This document shows, piece by piece, positions 1 to 8,201 of a stretch of 64,000 nucleotides of DNA (within the stretch, counting starts at the first letter, position 1; each line of letters begins with the position of its first letter). Below the pieces are notes generated by a model that saw only the letters and a list, made by a program, of their open reading frames with translations, was not told where the DNA came from and ran no database searches. Source of the DNA: a virus; the IMG/VR virus record IMGVR_UViG_3300037070_005035, positions 1 to 64,000 of that record. One strand, written 5' to 3'. Position numbers and translations under genes: made by a program.

Positions 1-1463
1 CCAGCCACGGCGGTCAATACGGAACTGATGGATGCATTCAGATTTGTCCCGAGAATAAATCCGGCGGTACCGGCACCGTAGGCGCCCGGGAGAGGGGTCA
101 CCCAGGGATCGCCTCCGGCGCCAGTGATCCAAGCTATATCGCCACGATCACGGATCGCTTGCAAGCTATCGGTCGTGCGGTCGTAAACAGCTACGCCATT
201 ATCCATGATTTGATCGAGGTAAGTCCCGGAAATGACCGCTGGAATACCAACCGCCGTGCCAACCAGATGATCGAGGTTATGGACTACCAGGGCATCATCG
301 ACTTCACTCTGAACTTCAGCGTCCCAAGCTGCGTTCCAAAGAATTGTTGTTCCAGACAGCGAAACCACGGTGGTAGGGTTGGCGATATTTCCCCAATCAA
401 TGCCGGCATTGCCGCCTGCCGTAACATCTAGCGTCATACCAGCACTGGTGGGTGCCAGTCGAGTTGAGACAGCCACGTCCAGGCGGTTGCCGACAATGTT
501 TCCAGCAGTACCAGCCGCGTAGGCGCCTGGCAATGCTGTTCCCCATGGATCACCCGCCGAGCTGGCCGCGACGACGCGCAGGATGGTTTGCTTATTGGCG
601 GCGATACATAACGGCGCCAGGGCGTTTTGCGAGACTTTCATATCCACTGTGACCTCGATGGCCAGCACGTTTCCGGCAGCTACCGGCGTCGTATCACAGC
701 GGACCAGGTAAGTAACAGACCCAGGAATTAACGCTAACGTCGCGGTCCTGTTGGCAACAAACACTCCGGCGTCCGTCAATTCCTGGGCTGAGACAGCAAT
801 GGAGGAGCCATCAACAGCGTCAGGATCAATAGGCTCCCCATCCACCATCATCGTGGCGGTGAACGCAGCAACTTCGCCCACCGCCAAGTCGGAATCGGCA
901 TTGTTGATAACCAAGTCTAGGATCATCATGCCGGTGTGCCACTCGATTGTTTCCCGGTTCGAGTAGCTTTCCAAAACGTTTTCGTCGTAGGTGTGAATAG
1001 CCCACGTAACTCCGCCATCAGCCCCAGCTCCAGTTGGTTCTGTCCCGGAAGAGGTTCCGCCGGCCGTGGCGATCAGGGCCGTCTCATCGGCGATGATCAC
1101 GATATCGTTGATGGCGTAAACGGTGCTCGGCTGCCAGGTGGGAAAGATAGAAGCGAACAGGCTCAGCGAATAGTAGCGATTCGGGCAGTGCAGCTCGACC
1201 GGCAACTGCATGGACATCAACTGCCCATTGCAATAAGTCGTCATTAGCTCGACCTGATCGCGAATGGCGGCACAATTGATATCCGCCCAGGCCGCTCCGC
1301 CCCAAGACCAGACCTTGCCTTCGTACGTCCCGAGCGATGGGGAAACGGCGGTATCGAAGATTGGCGTGCCCGGAACGATGGCGCTATTGTGATTGGCCCT
1401 GATCATCCCGTAGAACTTGCGGGTTCGATCGCCTATGAAATTCTTGACAAGATTCAGCGCCAT
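1..1463 (-). CDS. Tail fibre-like structural protein, C-terminus outside window
   Basis: The minus-strand frame is open from the ATG at 1463 to the left edge, 487 codons with no stop, so the C-terminus is missing. GGAG stands about 9 bases before the ATG. The protein is rich in Ala, Gly, Thr and Val and shows no enzyme motif. A module of the form DPWxTxLPGAYxAGTAG occurs near residues 304 and 452 and once more in the fibre gene at 4405-6174; TTDSLxAIRDRGDxAW is also shared. A segment near residues 113-155 resembles short carbohydrate-binding modules seen in phage fibres. A structural tail or fibre role is inferred from composition, shared modules and neighbours. Confidence 0.7.
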   Translation of the reverse strand, partial: MALNLVKNFIGDRTRKFYGMIRANHNSAIVPGTPIFDTAVSPSLGTYEGKVWSWGGAAWADINCAAIRDQVELMTTYCNGQLMSMQLPVELHCPNRYYSLSLFASIFPTWQPSTVYAINDIVIIADETALIATAGGTSSGTEPTGAGADGGVTWAIHTYDENVLESYSNRETIEWHTGMMILDLVINNADSDLAVGEVAAFTATMMVDGEPIDPDAVDGSSIAVSAQELTDAGVFVANRTATLALIPGSVTYLVRCDTTPVAAGNVLAIEVTVDMKVSQNALAPLCIAANKQTILRVVAASSAGDPWGTALPGAYAAGTAGNIVGNRLDVAVSTRLAPTSAGMTLDVTAGGNAGIDWGNIANPTTVVSLSGTTILWNAAWDAEVQSEVDDALVVHNLDHLVGTAVGIPAVISGTYLDQIMDNGVAVYDRTTDSLQAIRDRGDIAWITGAGGDPWVTPLPGAYGAGTAGFILGTNLNASISSVLTAVA

Positions 1464-1532
1464 CCGTGGATTCTCCGTCTTTCCATAGGATTCTACGGTA
1501 AAAACGGACTGACGAGAAGCTGAAGACGAAAA

Positions 1533-1563
1533 AAGCGGATCGCTAGCCACACGCGACCCGCTT
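1533..1563 (-). terminator. Rho-independent terminator after PEP-CTERM-like gene
   Basis: Read on the minus strand, an 11-bp stem with one G-T wobble closes a 9-base loop and is followed by six T residues (A-run at 1529-1534 on the plus strand). It lies between the exported-protein gene (stop 1610) and the fibre gene start (1463), so it separates the two transcripts. Confidence 0.85.
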
Positions 1564-1609
1564 CTGAATCACCAGGAGAAGTACGGTGACTCACCCCCAG
1601 GTACTGGAA

Positions 1610-2209
1610 TTATAGCCGACGATTGACGAACAATCCAAACAAGGCACCCATGCCAATCACCGTTGACATGACGCCAGCGGGCTCGCAAACAGGAATGGCA
1701 GTTCCCGTCCCGGAGGCACTCGTGAAGAACGAGATATCCGGGTCGCCTGTGGCATCGTCCAAATCAACACCATTTTCCGTGACGACAATTGACTCTACAC
1801 CGCTGAAATCCAGCTCTGTTCCAAACAGCGTCGGAATGCCACCAGTGGATGATACGCCAGTGACGTCACAGAGCATGGCGGCAGTTGGAAATCCGACAAA
1901 CTCCTGCTCCCAACGTGTGCAGTCAATATCGATTGTCACAACTTCCGGGCCATCGAAGCCAGACAGCTTTATTTCCGACGACAATACGGAACCGTCACCA
2001 GAATATGTCGAGGTATCAAATTCAACATCCGCGACGTCCACTGGGACGGCCGGATTACTCAAGTTGATGTCTTCGTAGAGCAGGCTGTCTGGCGCTGAAC
2101 TAGAAATCTCACCCACAGTGAAGGCAAAATCGGTTATCAACACAGCCATCGCAGCGGATGGCGCAAGTGCCAGAACGGCACACAGAACAAGTAATCTTTT
2201 CCAATACAT
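1610..2209 (-). CDS. Exported protein with PEP-CTERM-like sorting signal
   Basis: The start at 2209 has AAGGAG 8 bases upstream and gives an N-terminal signal peptide (MYWKR, a hydrophobic core, AMA cleavage region). The body is acidic and probably beta-rich. The C-terminus has the PEP-CTERM layout: CEPAG, a hydrophobic stretch of about 20 residues, then NRR at the very end. The usual VPEP is VCEP here. In known systems an exosortase/archaeosortase-type enzyme processes such tails during export. An open frame extends upstream to 2260 but would abolish the signal peptide. The gene is alone between terminators at 2267-2283 and 1533-1563, with a palindrome 22-41 bases before its start, so it looks like an independently expressed moron. 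Its function is unknown. Confidence 0.75.
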   Translation of the reverse strand: MYWKRLLVLCAVLALAPSAAMAVLITDFAFTVGEISSSAPDSLLYEDINLSNPAVPVDVADVEFDTSTYSGDGSVLSSEIKLSGFDGPEVVTIDIDCTRWEQEFVGFPTAAMLCDVTGVSSTGGIPTLFGTELDFSGVESIVVTENGVDLDDATGDPDISFFTSASGTGTAIPVCEPAGVMSTVIGMGALFGLFVNRRL

Positions 2210-2230
2210 GAGCGTACTCCTTTTCAAATG

Positions 2231-2250
2231 TGTGGAATAGTATTCCACAA
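2231..2250. promoter_or_regulatory. Dispersed palindrome, copy 1 (TGTGGAATA-G-TATTCCACA)
   Basis: Two perfect 9-base arms around one central base (2231-2249, plus a flanking A). It lies 22-41 bases before the start of the PEP-CTERM-like gene. On the minus strand its centre supplies TACTAT, 17 bases after TTTTCA, so it may be an operator overlapping a weak promoter. Confidence 0.7.
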
Positions 2251-2266
2251 CTACCTCCATGAAAAC

Positions 2267-2283
2267 AAGGCTTTAAGAGCCTT
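2267..2283 (-). terminator. Rho-independent terminator upstream of PEP-CTERM-like gene
   Basis: On the minus strand a 6-bp stem AAGGCT/AGCCTT with a 5-base loop is followed by GTTTT. It insulates the exported-protein gene from the small genes upstream. Confidence 0.65.
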
Positions 2284-2316
2284 CACAAGTTCTGTCCACC
2301 AACTAGTTTCCTCCTT

Positions 2317-2523
2317 TCAGGTCGTGTTGGCCGGGATTGCAGCAGCCAGACTATTGGCATCCGCAATAACTTTATTGCCAAGTTCAATAATCCTGGCTGG
2401 TGCGTTGGCGTTTTCCACGATCAGAGCGCCAAGTAATTAAAACGCCTGTACGGCCGATAAGACCGCATCCGTGTTAGCAGTGACTTTGGTTTCCAGATCG
2501 TCGAGTGCTTCGGTAATTGTCAT
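2317..2523 (-). pseudogene. Small phage gene interrupted by an in-frame TAA
   Basis: An ATG at 2523, after AGGAGA and overlapping the previous stop as ATGA, opens a frame that meets TAA at 2437-2439 after 28 codons. The same frame then continues open for 39 codons to TGA at 2317. The second half (ARIIELGNKVIADANSLAAA, ending NTT) resembles the tail of the adjacent 68-residue protein (ending NTTGEIA), so the whole 67-codon frame looks like a paralogue. One C-to-T change (CAA to TAA) would explain the stop. It is either a recent nonsense mutation, an assembly error, or a readthrough gene; only the 28-residue product is certain. Confidence 0.55.
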
Positions 2524-2726
2524 GCAATTTCTCCTGTGGTATTAACTGCCTCCCGAACGGCACTTTGCAGCTCGGTGGTGGAAGCTTGGATTTTTTCGGC
2601 GATCGATCTCACTTGGGCCGGGTCGCCAGCCGCGGCCATGACCTCAACCATCAGATTGAGGATTTCCAGAACGTAATTGAGCTTGGTATTAACCAGCTTC
2701 AGTACAGCGAATTGATGCGGTTCCAT
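2520..2726 (-). CDS. Small helical phage protein
   Basis: A 68-residue acidic, probably all-helical protein (MEPHQFAVLK start, NTTGEIA end). It sits 7 bases after the CAP-domain gene and its stop overlaps the next ATG. I do not recognise the family. Its C-terminal half resembles the interrupted gene immediately downstream, so the pair probably arose by duplication. Confidence 0.6.
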   Translation of the reverse strand: MEPHQFAVLKLVNTKLNYVLEILNLMVEVMAAAGDPAQVRSIAEKIQASTTELQSAVREAVNTTGEIA

Positions 2727-2733
2727 TGCGGTC

Positions 2734-3471
2734 CTATCTCAAGAATTGCTGAACCCAAAATATCTGGCCAGAATTAGCCAGATAAGCCGCGGCACCCATC
2801 CGAGTATAGCCGGCATTGAGAATATTCGCCCGATGGCCAGAAGAATTCATCCAAGTCTGTAGTGCCTCCGAGGAAGAACGTTGGCCCATGGCGATGTTCT
2901 CCGGGACGCCACCAGCATGCTGCATCCGTTGGTTTCTCGCCATCCACATGGCATGTCTCCGAGCCGATCGCATCAGGCCCCAATCTGCAAGTAGCGGTCG
3001 CCGACCCCAGCGTGCTCGATTCTCGTTAGTGCGGTTGATGACGTTCAGCTCAATAGCCAGCAAGTCTCCCTGCACTGGCTGCACGCTCGTTTGCGGTCGC
3101 ACAATGACCGGGCAGTTCGGCCCGGTACAAGGAGCCTGGTAGTAGATTACTCCCACCGGGACCGGTGCGGGTGCGACTACTGGGCAGGTATCGCAAACTG
3201 GCGGCGCCGCTGGCTGACCTGCACATGATGGTGCCGCGTATCCGGCGCAGCCATGGCTACGCTCTACTCCAGCACAACCATGACTACGAACCTCGCCAGC
3301 ACAGCCGTAAGCTTCGCCAGCACATCCATAGCCACGAGCCTCTCGCCTGGCCATCCTCATTTCCTGTCTCGCCGCTCGGCGAGCCGCCCATCGACCACCC
3401 AAGCAACAATCGGCCTGGATCGAATCGACGCCAAATAACGAACAGATAATGATTAAAAATACTTGCTTCAT
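2734..3471 (-). CDS. Secreted CAP/SCP-domain protein with GCAG repeats
   Basis: A 245-residue protein. Residues 1-20 form a signal peptide. Residues 25-85 are Arg/Ala-rich with five Cys repeats of the form GCAG or SCAG. Residues 86-125 are Pro/Cys-rich. Residues 140-245 are a CAP (SCP/PR-1-like) domain: NENRARWG, HAMWMA with H173, H185, PENIAMG with E191, SSGHRANILN with H213, and a WVQ end. CAP domains are extracellular; their bacterial substrates are largely unknown. Cys-Gly repeats in front of such domains recall planctomycete exported proteins, which supports the host guess. The ATG overlaps the stop of the 48-residue gene upstream (ATGA). Confidence 0.85.
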   Translation of the reverse strand: MKQVFLIIICSLFGVDSIQADCCLGGRWAARRAARQEMRMARREARGYGCAGEAYGCAGEVRSHGCAGVERSHGCAGYAAPSCAGQPAAPPVCDTCPVVAPAPVPVGVIYYQAPCTGPNCPVIVRPQTSVQPVQGDLLAIELNVINRTNENRARWGRRPLLADWGLMRSARRHAMWMARNQRMQHAGGVPENIAMGQRSSSEALQTWMNSSGHRANILNAGYTRMGAAAYLANSGQIFWVQQFLR

Positions 3472-3614
3472 TTCTTCTTCCTCTTCTTGCTAAGTTTTTT
3501 GCCAGTGGAAAAACTTTGATGAGTTGCCGCTTGGCATATCGCGTACGCACTTGCTCCCTTGCCAGCCCTTTTTAGCTTATTGACGCAGCGGTGAACACGG
3601 GTATTTTTCGGCAT
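3468..3614 (-). CDS. Lys-rich 48-residue phage protein
   Basis: The frame runs from the ATG at 3614 to a TGA that overlaps the start of the CAP gene. The protein begins MPKNTRVHRCVNKLKR, has a middle segment AYAICQAATHQS and ends in a tail of nine basic residues. The VHRCVxKLxxxGxxxxxAxAICQ pattern is one I associate with small uncharacterised phage proteins, but no function is known. It overlaps the end of the gene upstream by 38 bases. Confidence 0.6.
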   Translation of the reverse strand: MPKNTRVHRCVNKLKRAGKGASAYAICQAATHQSFSTGKKLSKKRKKK

Positions 3615-3813
3615 GGCACAACTCCATCCACTCATTGGGATCTTGCGATACGAAACTTGGTTCGTAGCTCCAAGTCAGACCCAGACCGGTTTGATAGATC
3701 GCCCTGGCAATACAGGGATTGAATGGCACTATCCTCAACTCGCCATCCTGAGTCCAGCGTACTAGGCATCTCTCGCCGTCCGGCGGTGGATCAAGCAACA
3801 CATCTCGCCACAT
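3577..3813 (-). CDS. Hypothetical protein after a terminator
   Basis: A 78-residue protein starting MWRDVLLDPPPDGERC. The frame is open further up to 3855, but that part carries a strong terminator hairpin, so the start at 3813, just beyond it, is preferred. No promoter between the terminator and this start could be identified with confidence. The family is not recognised. Confidence 0.45.
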   Translation of the reverse strand: MWRDVLLDPPPDGERCLVRWTQDGELRIVPFNPCIARAIYQTGLGLTWSYEPSFVSQDPNEWMELCHAEKYPCSPLRQ

Positions 3814-3833
3814 CGGGTATGTCCATAAAAAAA

Positions 3834-3861
3834 CCAGCGATGTTGGATGGGGCATCGCTGG
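3834..3861 (-). terminator. Strong Rho-independent terminator
   Basis: On the minus strand a perfect 9-bp stem CCAGCGATG/CATCGCTGG with a 10-base loop is followed by seven T residues (3827-3833). It ends transcription arriving from the zinc-ribbon gene upstream. Confidence 0.85.
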
Positions 3862-4116
3862 TCACGAAGGAACGTCCGGAGATCGGAATCTCTGACCGGC
3901 TTATAATATCGGAAAGCCACAGCAATACAATTCCCTTGTTGCCAATCCGACTTTCGGAGGAATATCGCCTGGCGGCACCGCGCGTCCCTGTCAGGCACAT
4001 CTTCGAAAGGTTCCATCCTTACCAGGCGATCCCTCCCCGTGGAATCATGTGTGGACCATATTCCACAAGTCCAGTGCATGCGGATTTTGCCATCCGGAAA
4101 CCACTTCGTCAAGCCT
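3862..4116. other. Stretch without a convincing gene
   Basis: Two minus-strand frames are open here (starts at 4016 and 4000), but both run through the terminator at 3834-3861 and neither has a well-spaced SD. The residue make-up is not persuasive. The only clear element is the palindrome at 4050-4067. Confidence 0.5.
4050..4067. promoter_or_regulatory. Dispersed palindrome, copy 2 (imperfect)
   Basis: TGTGGACCATATTCCACA: the arms TGTGGA/TCCACA are perfect and two inner positions deviate from the family consensus. It follows the stop of the zinc-ribbon gene at 4117. Confidence 0.6.
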
Positions 4117-4401
4117 TTATTCCGATCGATAGCTCTCGATAGTATCCCGCAGGGCCTCCACGACCAGGGGGTAGTTGCCCAAGTCGAGCTTCAGTAAACG
4201 CTCAATAAAGACGTTTTCAAATCCCCTCAAGAACAACCGGCCGTAGTGGCCGCTACGGGTGTTCCAGCCATAAATCGAGCTAAGTCCGCCATAGGGCTGC
4301 GGGCCTGTCGCGCGGCACGTCTCGCAGATGACAACCGATCGGTCGGGGTCCAGGTGTAGGTCATTTTCCCCGCAAAAGGGGCATGGAAAGAGGGCTGGCA
4401 T
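4117..4401 (-). CDS. Lar-like zinc-ribbon protein
   Basis: A 94-residue protein. It begins with CPFCGENDLHLD, then CETCRATGP and a later YGWNTR, which is the layout of the Lar (restriction alleviation) family: two CxxC pairs and a GWN(T/R)R motif. Lar proteins relieve type I restriction of incoming DNA in E. coli prophages; the many phage relatives are mostly untested. Four bases separate it from the fibre gene upstream, with an SD AGAGGAA. The C-terminal 40 residues are outside the conserved core. Confidence 0.7.
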   Translation of the reverse strand: MPALFPCPFCGENDLHLDPDRSVVICETCRATGPQPYGGLSSIYGWNTRSGHYGRLFLRGFENVFIERLLKLDLGNYPLVVEALRDTIESYRSE

Positions 4402-4404
4402 CCG

Positions 4405-6174
4405 TCAGTTCCTCTTGCATTGTCCTCTGGAAATAGACTCCCCCACACTGCCGTGGAGCTGGTGATCGGCAATCGGTTCGTCCAGCACGGCGACAGTAAC
4501 GCCACTCACTGGAGCATCCAGGTTGTTGCCAATGATATTCCCGGCCGTACCAGCGCCGTAAGCACCGGGCAATGGAGTGGTCCAGGGATCACCAGCCGAA
4601 CCAGCCGCGTTCAATGCCGCGCCAGTCGAGCCGGGTCCGAGATGACTAACGATCAGCTCGTCCCAAACCTCATCCACGATCTGATCGATATCGGCTGCCG
4701 TCACGATCCAAGCCGCATCGCCTCGATCGCGAATGGCTTCCAGCGAATCGGTTGTCTGATCGTAAGTGAATGATCCAGCCGTCTTGGTCATCAACTCGTG
4801 AAACACACTGCCCACCGTTGGCGGAGCGGCTCCGTCGATATCCGAGTCCGCAGCCAGCAGCTCATCCAGGCGGACGTCGGCCAGAGCGGTGTCGATCTCA
4901 GTATTGACCGATGCCTTCATAGTAGCCGTCAGGTCTCCAGCGGTCGGAGCATTGGTCAGATTTGTGACGGTGGTAATCGTGCCGGCCGTGATATTCGTCG
5001 TGTTCGCGATCGTACCGCCGGGGAAGGTCGCCGCCAGGAATCCGGTCGGCTGGGTGTAGGTTGCCATGCGGCTGGAGATAGCCGCGTCTAGATTCGTGTT
5101 GACCAGACCCCAGATCGTATCTGTGTCGGCGACTGGATCGCCAATGGCTTGACCGAAACTGCCTTGCGTCTGGTGACCAGTGGCATCCTCGTCCCAAACG
5201 GCGTCAGCAATATCCGCGACGGTTGGACCACCGAATCCAACTGCATCTGGGACACTCCTGAAGCCGACACCAGTACCGTTGCCGAGTCCGTTGAATCCAT
5301 CGGAATCCGTGCCGCCGGTAGCGCAGATGCCATGCCCACCACCAGAAACGCCGCCAGCCGCCAATAGTCCATGAGTGGTACTCGATTGAAACGACACTGC
5401 CACACCCGCCGAATTGGTCACTAAAAACGCCGCTGTGGCTGACGATGAACCAAGTCGTAACTTCGCCGTCGAGCCGCCGTGGTCGACACCATCCGCAAGC
5501 GTAACACCAGCCACGACCGAGCCCACGGAACCCGTCACATTTCCTCCAACGTTGCCAGTCACCGAACCGACAGCACCGGTCACACTCGCTATGGTTACGT
5601 CGCTGGCGACCTTCGCGTCGGTAATTGCATTAGCTTGAATCGAAGCTGCGGTAATCACATCCGTTGCCATGTCCACTGACCTCGTATCAACTCGACCGTT
5701 GGCGTCCTGATTGATTTGTCCAGCCCCCGTGCCGCGTGTGTAAAGTCCGCCAGCGGCTTCAGCGCTGGCGTTGGGCAAGGCCGTTAGCCCCATGCGAACC
5801 GTGTCGAACTTATCGACCGCCACAATTTCCAGTTCGATGGCTACCGGCGCCATGGCCGTTGCCCCTTTCAGCATGATCGTCAGCATGCCAGTAGCGGCAA
5901 CCATCGTGTCGGACAGGTCCAGGCGGTACATGCCAGGCATATTGGCGCTTGACAACTCCACGAAGCCCCCGTCGCTGTGCGCGCCGGTGACGGTTTGCGT
6001 CGCCAGTGTAAGTTGCGTGACGGCCCCCGTGGCACCCTTGCGGTAATAACAAACTAAGCTGGCCGTGTTGAACACTAAGCCCGTCAAACCAGCCCCGGTA
6101 GTCGATGTCGAATCGTTGACGAAGATGTCAATTGTTTGGTCGACAACACCAGCCTTGACTTCGCGTTTGGCCAT
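4405..6174 (-). CDS. Tail fibre-like structural protein
   Basis: A 589-residue protein with an N-terminal domain of about 120 residues of beta type (MAKREVKAGVVDQTIDIFV...). This is followed by the phage-fibre signature DTVRMGLTALPNASAEAAGG, a long Ala/Gly/Thr-rich stalk, a module AGDPWTTPLPGAYGAGTAG near the end, and a charged tail. The module and a preceding TTDSLEAIRDRGDAAW are shared with the partial gene at the left edge. There is no catalytic motif. It is the last gene of a fibre cluster and probably adds to a side fibre or baseplate structure. Confidence 0.75.
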   Translation of the reverse strand: MAKREVKAGVVDQTIDIFVNDSTSTTGAGLTGLVFNTASLVCYYRKGATGAVTQLTLATQTVTGAHSDGGFVELSSANMPGMYRLDLSDTMVAATGMLTIMLKGATAMAPVAIELEIVAVDKFDTVRMGLTALPNASAEAAGGLYTRGTGAGQINQDANGRVDTRSVDMATDVITAASIQANAITDAKVASDVTIASVTGAVGSVTGNVGGNVTGSVGSVVAGVTLADGVDHGGSTAKLRLGSSSATAAFLVTNSAGVAVSFQSSTTHGLLAAGGVSGGGHGICATGGTDSDGFNGLGNGTGVGFRSVPDAVGFGGPTVADIADAVWDEDATGHQTQGSFGQAIGDPVADTDTIWGLVNTNLDAAISSRMATYTQPTGFLAATFPGGTIANTTNITAGTITTVTNLTNAPTAGDLTATMKASVNTEIDTALADVRLDELLAADSDIDGAAPPTVGSVFHELMTKTAGSFTYDQTTDSLEAIRDRGDAAWIVTAADIDQIVDEVWDELIVSHLGPGSTGAALNAAGSAGDPWTTPLPGAYGAGTAGNIIGNNLDAPVSGVTVAVLDEPIADHQLHGSVGESISRGQCKRN

Positions 6175-6177
6175 AGG

Positions 6178-7323
6178 TTATCCTCGCACGCCTCCCACAA
6201 GTCCTGGATGTATAATCATTCCCCCCCCTCCAGAGGGATCGGCATGGCGCAGCGGTCCGATGTCGGAATACCCTGTGCCAAATAATGTCACGCCGGGATA
6301 GCCGGCATTCCGGCACAACGCACCCTCGTTGGTGGTATTATCCAAGCTGAAGTCCGGCGTAGAGACGTTTGTCCATGGATCACCGGTAATGTCGACGTCG
6401 TTTACTCCAGTCGGCCAACCAATCCGTTTCGAACCCGTATGCGTCCCGTATGCGTTATTGGAATTCACGCAAGGAACGACCTTGCCAGCCGCGACGTTAA
6501 CACCGTTTACGTTGTCATGAAAGATCGTATTCATGATGTTAAACGCAGCCAGTGTAGCCGTGTCCTTGTAGACACCCTGACTCGTATTGGAATAAATCGC
6601 GCAGCGGTCCAGACCTAACGCACCCTGTGAAAAGTGAATCGCCCGGTCGCAGTCGCGGATAACCGATCCCATCACCGATACGTTCTGCGAAACAGTAGCA
6701 TGTTCCGACTTGATGCCATCGCTTGTCACGTCGTGGATATAGCAGCTCCGAATCAGGCCCGAACCGGCACTAATCCAAATGCCGTGTTCATTGCAATTCT
6801 TGATTTCAGTTCTCTCGATTAACAGATTTGTGAATGTGTAAGTGACCAGAAAATTGCCGGAGAGGGCACTCTTTAGATTTTCAAAGACACAATCTGAAAT
6901 CACCATCATGTTCGCGTTGCCTGTCCCGGCTGGAATGAAAGCGTTGCCTCGGGTGGCGTGCTGGTGATCGAATTTCAAATGCACAAAGCACAAGCCGGTC
7001 TTGCCACTGACGTCGAATAAATTGACGCCTGAACTGTTGCACGTGATCCTCGGCCTGCCGTCGTCGGCACCGGGCGTAGTCGTATATCCACGGTAAGTAA
7101 TAGCGCCGTTGGTGGCGTTGCCGGAATTGGTGAAAACCTGGGCCGTTGTCAGCGTGTAAGTCGCGCTGGCCTTGATGTGGACCAAGTCCCCAGCAACCGC
7201 GATGGGAGTCCCCGCCGCCGTGTTCGCCGCCCGGTTGATCGTGGCCCAGGCATTACCGGCACCGGCAGTAGTACCGGCATTGGCGTCGTTTCCCACCGCA
7301 CCGTCAACGAAATATGTGGCCAT
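6178..7323 (-). CDS. Right-handed beta-helix tail protein
   Basis: A 381-residue protein starting MATYFVDGAVGNDANAGTTA, the start typical of pectate-lyase-like beta-helix proteins. Repeated short rungs with Asn, Ile and Val follow (SDCVFENLK, IERTEIKNCNEHG, SCYIHDVTSDGI, NTIFHDNVNG). Such folds occur in tailspikes that bind or cleave surface polysaccharide. I see no clear catalytic residues. It lies 4 bases upstream of the fibre gene at 6174 and is likely a fibre component or receptor-binding protein. Confidence 0.75.
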   Translation of the reverse strand: MATYFVDGAVGNDANAGTTAGAGNAWATINRAANTAAGTPIAVAGDLVHIKASATYTLTTAQVFTNSGNATNGAITYRGYTTTPGADDGRPRITCNSSGVNLFDVSGKTGLCFVHLKFDHQHATRGNAFIPAGTGNANMMVISDCVFENLKSALSGNFLVTYTFTNLLIERTEIKNCNEHGIWISAGSGLIRSCYIHDVTSDGIKSEHATVSQNVSVMGSVIRDCDRAIHFSQGALGLDRCAIYSNTSQGVYKDTATLAAFNIMNTIFHDNVNGVNVAAGKVVPCVNSNNAYGTHTGSKRIGWPTGVNDVDITGDPWTNVSTPDFSLDNTTNEGALCRNAGYPGVTLFGTGYSDIGPLRHADPSGGGGMIIHPGLVGGVRG

Positions 7324-7326
7324 CGA

Positions 7327-7647
7327 CTACTGCCCTGGTGAGACGATATGCACGGGCCGCACGCAGCCATCCATGATCACCGGCCATTCGCCATTTCCTT
7401 CAATGAACGTGACAAAGGCCACCATGAATGCGTTGTACGCCAACACATCGTTGGAAGTCATCAAATGCGGCGGTGCGTCGTCGCGCGCATCCGTCCAAGT
7501 GGGACTGGTCGTGAGATTGGCATAGACATCGTCGATCTGCGCCTGATCGTCTTTGCAGGCCAGATAGACATGCCGAAGTTGTTCGCATCGCACGCGAACC
7601 CGTTCGTTGACGAATTGTTGGACTTGCTCATTCGAGGCGGCAGCCAT
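7327..7647 (-). CDS. Conserved phage protein of unknown function
   Basis: A 106-residue protein that is helical in its first half (ASNEQVQQFVNERVRVRCEQ) and contains LAYNAFMVAFVTFIEG. The arrangement resembles small phage proteins often found beside fibre genes. The spacing to the beta-helix gene is 3 bases, so they are translated together. Confidence 0.55.
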   Translation of the reverse strand: MAAASNEQVQQFVNERVRVRCEQLRHVYLACKDDQAQIDDVYANLTTSPTWTDARDDAPPHLMTSNDVLAYNAFMVAFVTFIEGNGEWPVIMDGCVRPVHIVSPGQ

Positions 7648-7675
7648 TTAACCCTCCATGGTTAAGTTGTTTTAC

Positions 7676-8125
7676 TTACGGAGATTGTAACCGTTTCTCA
7701 ATCGCCTCGCGGGTCTTCTCGTGCTCTTTCTGATTGTGATTTCGCACATCAACGCCATCTTTCAACAATGCCTCACGGGTCTTCCCGTGCTCAGACTGCA
7801 TAACCGCCGTGGCTTCCAGCTCAGTCGAGGTAATCACTTCGCGGGTCTTAGAGTGCTCGGTCGTGAACGTCGCATTCAGCGCTTGCAACAGAGCTGGCAG
7901 TTGAGTGCTGTTCTCGGCGACCTTCTCAATCGATTTTGCCTGCATAGCATTCGTCGACTCGACGGAATCGATAAATTTATTCTGTCTTTCAATCATCGTG
8001 CTGCCCAGCACGTATACCACAAAGCCCAACGCGATACTCGTAAAAATCGGGAACCCCAAATCTCGAATCGCGGACACCACGAGTTTTTGCTTCTCTTCAT
8101 CTGGCATGTCGCCAAATCCAATCAT
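7676..8125 (-). CDS. Membrane-anchored coiled-coil protein
   Basis: From the ATG at 8125 the protein has 149 residues. One transmembrane segment (FPIFTSIALGFVVYVLGSTM) lies near residues 25-45. A long coiled coil follows, with three copies of an EHxKTREx unit in the C-terminal third. The frame continues upstream to 8281, but that part overlaps the next gene. No good SD precedes 8125, so the start is uncertain. Its place among small membrane proteins beside a peptidase suggests a role in lysis or host membrane interaction; this is inference. Confidence 0.55.
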   Translation of the reverse strand: MIGFGDMPDEEKQKLVVSAIRDLGFPIFTSIALGFVVYVLGSTMIERQNKFIDSVESTNAMQAKSIEKVAENSTQLPALLQALNATFTTEHSKTREVITSTELEATAVMQSEHGKTREALLKDGVDVRNHNQKEHEKTREAIEKRLQSP

Positions 8126-8201
8126 GGAAAAAGTGTGTGAGCTATCCAAGCGGGTAACAATTGAATTCAGTAGACCATGAACAGACGAATACCACCAACG
8201 T

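Noticed and set aside
3762-4112. 116-codon minus-strand frame
   Set aside because: It runs through a strong terminator and lacks an SD at any start.
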